Shown here in pieces: positions 25,801-37,800 of a stretch of 64,000 bases of DNA. Within the stretch, counting starts at the first letter, position 1. Each line of letters starts with the position of its first letter. The stretch comes from Ligula intestinalis. Its lineage: Eukaryota; Platyhelminthes; Cestoda; Diphyllobothriidea; Diphyllobothriidae. The translations under genes were made by a program, and so were the position numbers. The notes under the pieces are model-generated. The model did not search any database. It saw nothing but the letters and a program-made list of their open reading frames with translations, and was not told the DNA's origin. The stretch lies in assembly GCA_036362985.1 (NCBI GenBank), contig JAYGXS010000004.1, forward strand, positions 29,726,562 to 29,790,561. The letters run 5' to 3'.

Positions 25801-28800
25801 CTGTCGTTGACGTTGAAGGACTCCTCGTACTATTCAGTTTTGTGTAAAAACGTAATAAATGGAGCGGTTCGATGTTGACTGCAGAAAGACCCATTTAACT
25901 TTTTTCTTTATAAATTATGGTTGTGAAGAAGACGACTCGATCGCTGCGACAATACTTTTAATAGCCTGACGTTTCGAGATACGTCATCAGAGACCTAGTT
26001 AGATAGTATATACGGGACTGCTACTGCTGTCTGACTAGGTCTCTGATGACGAATCCGCGAGGATCTGCAAACGTGAGGCGAACACAAGTATTGTCCCAGC
26101 GACCCAGTCCTCTTCTTAAATGCTTCCTGGCAGTCGCATGTTCGCTTGTATTAGCATATTATGGTTGTCTTACCTAGCACGTTTATCACACGAAAGTCTA
26201 TCACAAGGACTCGCTGATAGACCAGTTTTTACTTAGGATGACCTAGAAATCCCTCGAGATAAATCCTCCATCACAAACTATCCCTCCGACTGTACTTTAC
26301 GGTAAAATTATTTCTGCTTTGAAATTACAGGATTATCAAAATGTCAAACCGTCATCAACTTTACACTTAATTCTGTGATCGTTTAATATTAATTGAAACT
26401 CATTTAGAGTAGAATTTATGCACATTGTATACAGAATTGGTCATTTAGGTTCTTAAGTTTCGGACAGAGGCACGATTACCGACAGAGTCTGATGAACAAT
26501 AGGCAAACTGATAATCTATCACCCGAAGAAAAAGAATTCATAAAACAAAATTGAAGTTGACAAGAACCATATGGTGTTTTCGGTTGACAAATGAAGAGTA
26601 ATCATATCGAGACACCAGGTCACTTAAAACGGGAAGAAAATAGCTCTTCTGAACAATTAAGCGATATAATAAACTATACCTTCCTAGAATGCCATAGCTA
26701 TTATCGGATAGCTGGCTGGACACCTAAGTCAACTCATACGCAACCAATTTATCTCGCCAGAAGAATAGCAACAGGTAATATTGAATAACATGTCACTGGG
26801 CAGGTTTTATAAAGCACCCAAAATCCACAATACAAACGTTCTCGCCCGGCCAGTCCTTGGTCTGCAGGGTAGCCCAATTTCCAATCTATTCAAACGGACC
26901 AATTTAACTTTCTTCTAGAAGATTTCCGGTTAACAAGCATTCCAGACCTGCATAACTGCGCCTTCTCTAAGAATCCACTCAAAAAAATGCAGAAACTGAA
27001 CAGTAACCTATTCTTGACGTTTCTATCACGTGCAGATTCGGTAGTGGTTTTTAGACGACAATATATTGAACGAAAACTACCACAACTATCAAATCATCTT
27101 GTTGCCTAATGGCGTCTCTGATAAGACACCCGTGTAAAACATGATGCCCACTCGGGTGACCCGACTGGGGAACGACGGCACCTTTGGGGTGAATTAACGG
27201 CGAATTTCTATGCAAGGCGTAGGTAGCCGCTGTACACAGAGCAAACGGGAGGGGACCGCCAGCATCCTGCTTTTCTCTGCCGCATTCGAAGAGGCAGCAG
27301 AGCGTAATGACGCAGTGTTAGGCTTGACTACAGCTCACCGTTCAGCAGCTTCCATACCTAGCAGAATCCGACCGATAAAGGACCGACTGGATACAGGTGG
27401 GCTATCGGACGTATTTTATCAAATAAAATGTCATGATTGTCCTTGCCAAATAGGCTCACGACTTAGTTCACATCACTACTGGGAGGCTTATTCGCTAATC
27501 ATAATCTAAAGGCAGGTCGTGAGCTCGATTCCGCGAGCGCACCGATACTGGCAGGGCTCACTAGTCACCCCAACATTCCTTGTGCGCTTTCTGGTGGATA
27601 CTACGGTTTTTAAAGTGTGGCTGAAGTGGAGATTGCTGGAGGCAAGAGAGTCGAATACCAACTCCATTTAGGAAAAGTTTGACCTACCGCCCATGTGGTC
27701 AGGTGGCGCAGCCCACCTCCCGTCTGCGGATGCCCAACGTCACGGCTCGAGAACGCAGGGCGTTTTGTGACATAAGCCGACGCGTTCATGAACCACAGTC
27801 TTCCCTCTTGCTCCTTCCACTGTCGTTTGATTGCCAATATGTTCACTTTTAGTTTTTGAGAATAATGAGATTCGATCGCTAGTAAAAGGCTGTTATTCGC
27901 TTGATGTTTCGACCTCCGCCGTGGCTTCTTTTTTAGCAACATCAGTAGAAAGCAGTAGCAGAAGTGAATCACGGCAACAGAATACTCAAATTACTGTTCT
28001 GGTGATCGGCCCTGTTCTGCTTTGTAATGATGGCCCACTCTTGAGGTCGTAGAATATTAATTCATTTTGACGCATATCTATGCAGAGGGCATCGCGTGAT
28101 TTGATTTACCCAGTATTTTAGAAGTTAAATTTCCAGAAAAACAAATAATCGAATTAGACTGTTTAAGTTCTACGCTGATACCCCAGTAAACATTCACCAT
28201 GTCAAGTTAGGCGAATGAACGTTTTTGATTTATTTATCATCAGGCAAATACAATAGTACAAGGAAGGGTAAAGTTAACATATCAAGCTTTTCGAGACATT
28301 CGAAGTTCTCGCCTCAGCGGATATTTGCGATGGCAATCCACCATGCGTCTCACTAACCCGACCTTATGAACGTTAAAGGCGTTTGTACAGGAACTAAGGC
28401 TCCCGTGGCCGAATACAAATTCAACATCCGTCAACGACAGCAGGTGTCCCCAGGCCACCCAGGCGTTCTCACGCCTTCCAAAAAACACGAGACAAGGACG
28501 TTGGGGTGACATGAACTAAATGTCGGCCTCCTGCCAACCCTTTTCCCCCTCTGGCCCCTATTTATGGCTAGACTCCCTTAGATTTCTTAACACCGCTTCC
28601 AATTATTACTGCTGATTGGTTGCCTAACATTTTGTTAACTCTACCATCCTTCATATTATTGTACTTGCCTGATAATGAATAACTCGAAAACGTTCGTTCG
28701 CCTAACTTGACTTCCCAAAATCTACTTACTGATCAGCATAAACTTGCAGTAATCCTGATTTCGACGACACATATCCCCAATATTGCACGTTGTTGTACAT

Positions 28801-31800
28801 ACAATGGAGAAGATGGTCGTGTTCTAGTTAGTCTTTACAACAATGACTGTGGCCGGTTATACTTACATTAGAAGTTTAGGATAATTGCGTCCGGTTGTCT
28901 GTACCCACTCAACTTTTATCTTCTGCACATAAAACGCTTCAGGTTAATGTGTCCATGCGAGAAGAAGTGGGTTTCGTGTTGACCCGCATTGTGGCCGTGG
29001 ACCCGGACAGAAGGGAAAATGGCAGCATTGTGTACAAAATTCTCCGTGGAAACCGATATGGAAGTTTTAAAATTGGTCGAACTTCTGGTGACCTTTCGAT
29101 CATCAAACAGTTGAGAAGCGAGCAGAAGGTAGGTGAATATTTTCCCGTTATGATTGCCTCTAAAGTTTTATTCTGCAAAAAGTTGGTACTACGTTAGAAA
29201 ATTGACAATTTAAGTCCAATGCCCGATCTATGTATAAGATTCAATTTCAATTATTCATAATCAATTCTGTTTTTGTTGAAAGTATGTTAGGCTAAAATAA
29301 AGGATAACCAATCTTTTGCATTTATTCTGGACTAGTTGTGATGGTTTCTGGAACAGAGCCAGCTATTATTTTGTAGTCTGCGCTGTTTTCAAATTGTGCG
29401 TTGCTGAATACAGTCTTATCAGTCATAACATTTAAAGTCATTAATTTTATGAGCAAAACACTCCAATTTTCCGCCCAATTTGGTTCTCTCCCCCTGCCAT
29501 ATCGCTTGAACAGTCAGTCATGTTATTTGCCTTGGGCAGCCTAACAAACCTAACAAACTTAAGCAGTTGAAGTGACTTGTAAAGTGAAAAGTAAGGTGTG
29601 ATCAAGCAATTTGCGCGCACACCCTAAGTTTAATCTTGTTTATAGCGTTTCGAGCACAAATTCCTATTTCAAATTCTCTTATTTAAACAAGACAGGGTGT
29701 TTTCAAAGGAAAAGGGTGCTATAAGAAGAAGACAATAATTGAAGCGCATTGCTCAGTAAAGGTTGCTCTTTGAACTGTTTCCTATATTTTATGTTGATTT
29801 AAGTGGTACATAGGGGTGCATCTATGCACATGTAAACCACTCCATTATGTTTTCACATCCATGCACCTGTAACCCATTCCATTCTGGCATAATAAGAAGT
29901 AACCTAAAGATTCACACGTGCATGCACATTCTGTTGAGATTACACTGTATGCTCTATTGTCATAATAAACATCTGTGGGTATCTTCATGAAGCTCTTATA
30001 GTGTATTCTTATGGAGTATTATAATGCTTGTCTAACAAGGTCTAACAGACTTTGCTGCTCAGCAGAGTAGGAATCTAGCAAGTACAAAATATTTTCCATC
30101 TAATTTCGTGCTACACACTTTCCGTAGAAGTTCAACAGTTGGTCGTTTTATTCGCCTTAGGCAATTTAACAAACATCGCAAGCTTTAGACAGTGGAGTGA
30201 CTTGCAAAGTGAAAGGGAAGGCATGATTAAGGAAAGGGCACGAACTCCTCCATGCATTTAACACCCTTTAGGGTTATGACCATAACTTTCCGTTAAAATT
30301 CTGTTTTTAAATGTGGCACGGCATTTTCAAAAAAAATTATGTTAAAAGAAGTACGTTTGTTTTTGATAAATGCTTGTCAGGCCTTTATATTTGCTGGTTG
30401 GTGAACAGATTTAGGATTGTTGTTGTCAGGCTCAGTGGGGAAAGAGGGGGTTGGGGGAAATTGCGGTCAAAATGTCAGTCTCTAGACGGACCGGCGGCCA
30501 AGACAGGTGATACTGCGTACGCGGTTGGATTTGGGACTTGTTCGTCTCTGCGGCAGCCCGTTTCCGAGGCCAGTGATCCGTCGTGTTCGGTCGTGTTAGC
30601 TATTTTCACCCATGGTAACTGCGGTGCTGCGAAGAAATTCTTGCGGGTGCAAAGGACCGGCCGGTGTAGCCTGATGGCGGCCGCATCACCAATAGCCACT
30701 GTCCAAGGAATTTTGATTAGCTTGAGGGCACCTTATAGATCACTCTGCAGGCCTTTTTGGCATCCAAGCGTTGTCGGAGTCTACCAGGTGCGTTAGAATG
30801 GAACTCTTTATACCCTTAAGTTGGCCCTTCCCTAACCATGCTGGAATGTTCTCTTTTACTCGTTTGGGCAAAAGCCTTCTCATGCGACCAATATATCCCG
30901 CCCCACAGGAGCAGGGAAGTGAATATATGCACATAGATGTGGTCTGGGCTGGCAGTTTACCCTTGATCTCTCCGTATACGATGGGAGTAGACGGGAACAA
31001 TACATGGACGTTGGCTGCTGGAAAGGTGGTTGCCACAGCTTGTCCCAGGCGCCTCCTTAGAAGTTCGCTTGGTCCATCCTCTTGGAATGGTACCCTGATG
31101 AATATTCGCTTCGCCTCTGCTGTTATTACTGAGGGTTTTGGCAGTTATTTAGCCAGGTTTTTAGCGATAAATCGGCTGGGATACCCATTTTGTCGAAACA
31201 TGCCTTCAAAAATCTTACGCTTCTCTTCAATGCTATCACTTGAGCAAATCCTTTTCACCCTTTGCGTGAAATATCGTACTAAATTACGTTTGAAGTCCAA
31301 CAGTACGAAGCTAGAAAAATGGATGTATGGCCCGGACTACGTCTTCTTGTGATAATCCCTATGTTGAATGCTCCCATCAGCCCTTTTATTCTAAAAAATG
31401 TATGTTCGCCAATTTATCGTTTGAAAATTTTCAATAGGAATTTTCGCAAATTTTACAAGAAGTAGACAATAATTTGAGGGGTTGCTCAATAAAAGTCTTT
31501 CCTTGAGCTATACTTACATTTAAGGTTGCGATCAATGGTTAATGCGGGCAAAGCCATGCATATGTTAGGAATAAAGCATTCCATTCTGGGATGATACACT
31601 ATATTGGAGATTCACACTTCAAATGCTCAATCCGTTGAGATTATATTTTATTTTCTATTCTAGTTTCTGTCATTTTAAAGATGGCCAACAGTCGAGAATA
31701 TGTGAGTTTAAGGAAGCAATTCAGAAGAAGAGGATGCGATCACTGGAACAAGAGTTTTATTTTTCTGACGTTTTGGATTACCTCGGGCATCCTTACTTAT

Positions 31801-34800
31801 CGGTGATGATAGCATATTCATATTCTTGCGCAGATAGGGTTGAAACATGCACAGGTCGTATGTTATTTATAGCTCGAAGTGATCATCCACGTGCGTGCGA
31901 TACTAATTCACTTCTGTAGCTACCGCTTGGGTCCAAATTGATGCGGTACTGCCTTGACATTTCGCGTTTCACTCACTTATTGCCACAATTGCCTTGTCAG
32001 CGTCGGATGGAAGCCTGATAATCGCGTAACAATTATTCTAAAGATGACTTGTCATGATAGACTTCTGTTGAGGTCACCCTGAAGCCACATAATCTGTTCT
32101 TGCATAGTATCATAAAGCTTTTCTAAATAGGCCTCAACATCGTTGATGTTCAGTTAGAAATCCCGCATTTAATGGGGAGGACGCCACACTTCTGAACTGT
32201 CTTCCTTGGTGAGAAGTTAAGCAAACTTTCGCACCCCACTAGGGTAAGAACACACTGATTGTGGAGGCTGCCGATCAAGGCACGCCAGCTCGAAAAATCA
32301 CTTCAACCATCTTCGTCATGGTAGATGAGAGCGAGCCAATTGGCCTGCACAACGGTATGTTGCTGGATGAAGAAGCAGATAAGGTGAGGATCGCGGATGG
32401 ATCGGAGCGAGACTACCTTTCCAGTCGTTTTTTCAACATGGAGGCAGACCAGCTGGTCACAGCCTGCATTGCCATTGGCCTCAGTCTCGTCCTGCTATCG
32501 CTTCTTGTCACGGCGGTCTTCTTCTTCCATCACCGGCGAGCACAGCTGAAGCGTCGCATGCGCAGACGTATAGCACATCCAGTTCAGTGCATCCAGAATG
32601 GCATGCAACTACAACGCGGTCCTCAGGAGACACGACATAGCGCAGGTAAGTCACTTTTCCGATTTGAATTAAGAAAAAGTTATCACAGAGTATTCTTCCA
32701 ATTTGAGCGTCCCATCATGAATTTCATTATTTTAGATATGTGAATGAGAGGGAATGCCTTTGAAAGCAGCAAAACTGTTGCTAAAAATTTAAGTAAAAGG
32801 ATCAGATTCAAAGCATCAACGTCGCCTTTCTTAAGTGGGAGGTTGCTAGAGTTAAATAATTCATTTGACCCACTTTTTAAAAACTCTGGTTTCGGCGAAA
32901 TGCGAACCCAACCCAGCAAGGGAAAGGCTACAGTACAGCTAACGCTCTGGCCAACTGATCTACGTGACCCCACTGGGAGCCGTGAGTTTAATTGCACCTG
33001 GGTGAAATTACTTGCCCACCTTAATGTAACTTATGGATCTGAAAAATTTTGATAGAGACGGCTGACTAGCAAAGTATGATGTCTTAGATAATCAATCTAG
33101 AAACTACAAGACACCAAAACCGCTGAGTTTTTTTTAAAATTGTGTCAAAGGATTGAATTGCTTACAGGGGTTTCTGTAACTCGGTAGATTGAGTAAGAAG
33201 GTGAAAGGGAAAGGAGCGTTCACTGGGAGTGGCTTGACGTTTCGGCCCATGTCAAGTATGATGGAGCGCTGGCCAAAGGTGGAAATGCTAGGATTGTTGG
33301 CAGCTGTGAAATGCAATGTGCTGCGTTGTCTGCGATCAGATGGAGTTGGTGGGATCACGATAACTTCAGCGCTATAGCCAACTAGGGATTTGGTGACAGA
33401 CATACGATCCTAGAGAAGCAAGTGGCTAGTGCGCCGATTGATAGTACTCCCAGCAGTATTCCCATTTTCCATCTGGTGGGATTTATTCCCTGACATCATA
33501 AAAGATGACTTAACAGAACATGGCTACAGAAATCGTTGCGCTGCTGCTCCAAATTGTTGATGATTAGGTATAAGTGTCCAGTGTACTACACCTGGTGTTG
33601 TGGTAAATTTCAGATGATACCCATTCTAGTGCCTCGAGCGTAAACGCTACGGTTCCCCCACTAGTCCTGGCTATGATGCTAACCCCAACCCTCCCTCTCC
33701 CAACTGCAATTTAGCGCAAGGTCAGTAACAGTACAGAAGTGGTACTCATAACAGTGCCCTATCCTGCACTGGTTGGTTCATGTTCCTCCAGAGCACCAGG
33801 TGGTGGTGCCCTAAACGGAATCGTCAAAATATATGAAAGACAGGTTACTAGTAGTACCAATACAATCACCTGGTTTTAAGTCAAAAAAGAAGAAGTATTT
33901 TACATGCAGAGGTTTGTTGTACATTTGACGTCTCGAATAGCAGTTTCGTCTTTCATTCTTCAAGAATTGGACATGCAAGCTAACAGCTCTTATTTTACGC
34001 CGTTCTTCGTTATGCGAATAACCTGTCAGTACCAGCTGCGTTACTGCATCTGACCCCCTCTCACTGCCACGCCGTTGGTCCACCCCCATTGACCGCCTGC
34101 GGTGCCGCATCGATGCTCGGCGGCCCCGACTGTTCGCACCATGAGCACCATGTGTAAATTTTCGACACAAGATCAACCAATCGACTACGTCAGACGTGGA
34201 AAGATGTGCAACAAACAACTAAAATTTGTAAACGTTCACAAAAATCAATAATCGCCTGATTTGTGTACCGATTGACAGGATTGTCATTTTGTGCTAGTAG
34301 GCGTTACGTGCCTTTCGATATTTTGCTGTATTTGGTGGCGCGCAGTAAATTTGGTTTTGAGGTTAATATACCTGGCATGCATGCATGCATGTCGATGCAT
34401 GCCTCGTCTGAGTGCATTGCTTCAAGGAATTCACGACCTTTTCTTTTTTGATAAGTGCCAACAATCCGTGTGTTCTCCCATGCCCGCATTTCAATACACC
34501 GCGACTATCTGGAAAACCAGACAAGGCACCGAGGCAGATAAACGCGGTGTGTGGCCGAGCTGACATCCAGTCACGTTTATCTACCTGTCCTCTATCTCTA
34601 GCTTTACGAACCTTGCTTGACAGCAGGCAGTCAAGGCGTACACACGCGGGGCTTTATTGGTCTTGACGTGTGATTGTCGGCTCGACACACCATTTCAACG
34701 TGTCTCGTTGCTTTTGGGTCCCGTCTTCGTGTGGCCGACTGATGATAATGCATTCGCATTCGCACTTTTAGTTGTCGGCCGGTCTCTCCAACATGGTTAC

Positions 34801-37800
34801 ACCTCCCAACACATCAGACAAACGTTTAACCTCTTCTTCGGCCTTTGACTTATTACCCAGGAATCGTAATTTATTTTTAGGAAGGTTTTCTTTATCATTC
34901 AGAGGTAAGGTCTGGTAATGAAGCCGTAAAATTGCTTAAACGGACGGTCACGATTTCTGAATATGCTGAGTTGGCAGTTACTAACAAACCGTTTACGCCC
35001 TGCAAATCTGAGATTATGTGAGCCTGATCGATAACGGCGTGTACGCGGAAACGGTCATCTCAGTCCGCACTATCTTTATTACGCATGTTTGAAAGCTGAA
35101 CAGTCTGAGAATTGTTCGACAACCGGTTTTTTCATTCCATATTTTCGTAGTATTTAACATTTAGGATCTTCCAACTACACCTAAAAATAGAGTATAAAAT
35201 GTTTATCACTTCAAGTTGTAGCAGAACTTGCGCATATGACTACATAAATCGGAAACTGCTAGATCCTGCACGGTTGAGCAGGCAAAATTGCAAAATTGCA
35301 AAATTCTGGACCACTAGTTGAAATTAGTGTGTACTATCTTCAAAACTTTCATTTTGTCTACCGAAACACAAAGGTAGCAGAGTTTCAAGAGTTGGTTTCG
35401 GTAGGTTTTTTGTTGGAAATAGGTTCATTGGACGAGTTACAGGACGTGCTTATCTCACCACGCTCGACGCAGCGCTCTCGATGACAGCCGCACAGTATTT
35501 AGAAGGAGATTACCCACAAGAATAGGGGAGACTGCAATGGACATAAGCAATCTATTAAAGCGGTTCAGCCAGTCTTAACCAATATAATAAATGCACCCAA
35601 CTGCATCACACAGGATAACCGATCGGTGAATTAATAGACAGATCACTGACACCTAAGACCAAAAGACGCAAGCTCGATACTCAGGTGAATCAAACCCAAT
35701 TTTTTGCAAGTCTGGCTAACGACGACTGATAAGTCAAAATAGTCATTCCGACCGCCCTTGTATTTTTTGCAACCTCTCTCGGAAAAATACTACACTTTTT
35801 AACACCTTCAAAGGACTTACATTAAACGGCCGCAAGAGGGCATCGTGCGCACGTCAAAGCTTGCGGTATGTCAGACCGAGCCCCAGACCGAGCTCACAAA
35901 GCGATGGACGAAACCTTTGCTATAAAGTTTTGAGCTATAACCCAGATGGAAATTCAACTAAGCCACTTCTCGACAAGTATCTGCGCTCTGAATCTCCTCA
36001 CCGATTGCTCATGCAACCCTCTTCAAGCTACATTATTAAATTTGGGATTGCGACAACTAGCAGGTGTAAATATTTTCTACCTAACAGTTTCGTTTGCCTT
36101 CACTAGACTGCTTCCAAAAAGAAATAGCCAACTTAGCCTCTTTGTTTGCAAGATCACTCAAGGTACGGAAAATGCTATACGATACTGTCGGTCTTTGTTT
36201 GACATTTTACACCCAACGGTTGGCTACATATGGTGGAGGTGGGCCTGCTGACCAAAAGTAAACACTTGTCACGAGGTAATGTGTTGACTTACATTGGGGC
36301 AGGAACAGATGAAATTATTAATGACAGATGTCATGTCATTTTGCTCTTAGCGACTGCAGAAGCATTATTTTAAGGACTTTCGACTAACACACTCGAGGTG
36401 AATTGGTTACGGTCTTATGCATTTGGTTTGCTAGGAACATGTGTTGCCTTTCCTCTCATGTCAAGTGCCCTAATGGAGCTGGGTTTGTAAGAAAAGGAAG
36501 GACTAGAATCTGGACGTCTTCTCTAGGCTGTACTTCTGATCAGCGTGTGCCTCATCACTCCAAGTTCAACGATCTTGTCTTTCTAGTGCGAAAAGCTTAA
36601 CGTGTCTGCAACACGTTTACGGATCTTGACTTCGGGAATCTCGGAAGAAAACTTCGAACCTGTCCTGCGTAATTAAAATATTCGATGGATATATTGGCTC
36701 CGGAGAAGTTAGGGATAGACTCAGTCTTCTCTAGACCGTTAATAAGCAGTTTCGAAAGTTGACTGTAGACGGGAAATCAGTTGGTACTTTCTTTTTTTTA
36801 GTTGAATGAGCCGATCCTTAGTATTCAGTAAGAAAAAACTGGAATTCTTACGTTCCGGAAGTAGAGATGACCTTTATTAAGCCACTTCTTGGTCACTTCA
36901 CAAGTGTCGAGAAGGCGAAAACACTGATGACGTTCAGCGTGTGCGGTAGGGGAGGATAGCAGTAGGAGAGGGGCAGGTCGCTAGGAGGCGTGGGGAGGAG
37001 AGAAGAAGAGAAGGCAGGGACTGCGTTCACATTTGCGTGTTTTTCATTATGGCACACGGGGTGCTGTTGATTTTACTTCATTAAATATGCAGCCTATAGG
37101 ACTTCCTGTCTTTTTGTACGCTCCTCTCTCGTTAAAGCCCTGGCAACTGAGGTGCTTTACGAGGTTGACAGCAATAAATGTGCTAGTACAAGCAAAAGTG
37201 CAAGGACAGTTGCCTGTTGCTGCACTACGTGCTATCTGTGGAGCCATTAATTGTCATAAAATAAGCAAAGCGGCTGTATACATACTCCAGCTCTCTATTT
37301 ATCAGCTGCCCGTTTTTTCTACAGTCTCTGATGATGGATTCGCGAAGGAACCGAAACGTCGGATGAATATAGTTCTTTTCCTAGTATTCGCGCTTGCCAT
37401 AACTACCGAGCGTCGTTGATTTCGTCGGAGAAGGACCAGCGTTTGAATCGTTATGGGCGTGAGTATATTATCAAAAGGAAATCATTCTTAGGGAGCATTG
37501 AGGACGTGGAGTTAGATGGTTACGTCGATTATACAAAGCTCTACGTCAGTACATTTCACTTTGCTGGATTAGTCCACGTGACTGCTTTTCAGCAAGGGCC
37601 AGTGCTTCAGTTAGTCTGTGGTCTCATTGAATGGACGACCACCTAGGGGACTTCCCGCTTATCGCTTATACCAGATAGGTACCTTATGGTCCTCTTCGAT
37701 CAATCATGAATATCCTGTTTTTTTTTTCGAAAAACCTGAGGAACAAACCTTCTTATTTGGGTCCGGAAGTTGATATGAATATCCGTGTTCTATTCAACTT

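Noticed and set aside
31623..31919. Possible extra protocadherin exon after an AAAG at about 31680
   Set aside because: Exons 5 and 6 already join in phase 0 into a continuous EC7 strand, and the frame there contains no cadherin features.
36927..36950. CTGATGACGTTCAGCG as another hammerhead core
   Set aside because: No hairpin followed by GAA and a palindromic block could be found downstream; probably chance or a heavily decayed copy.
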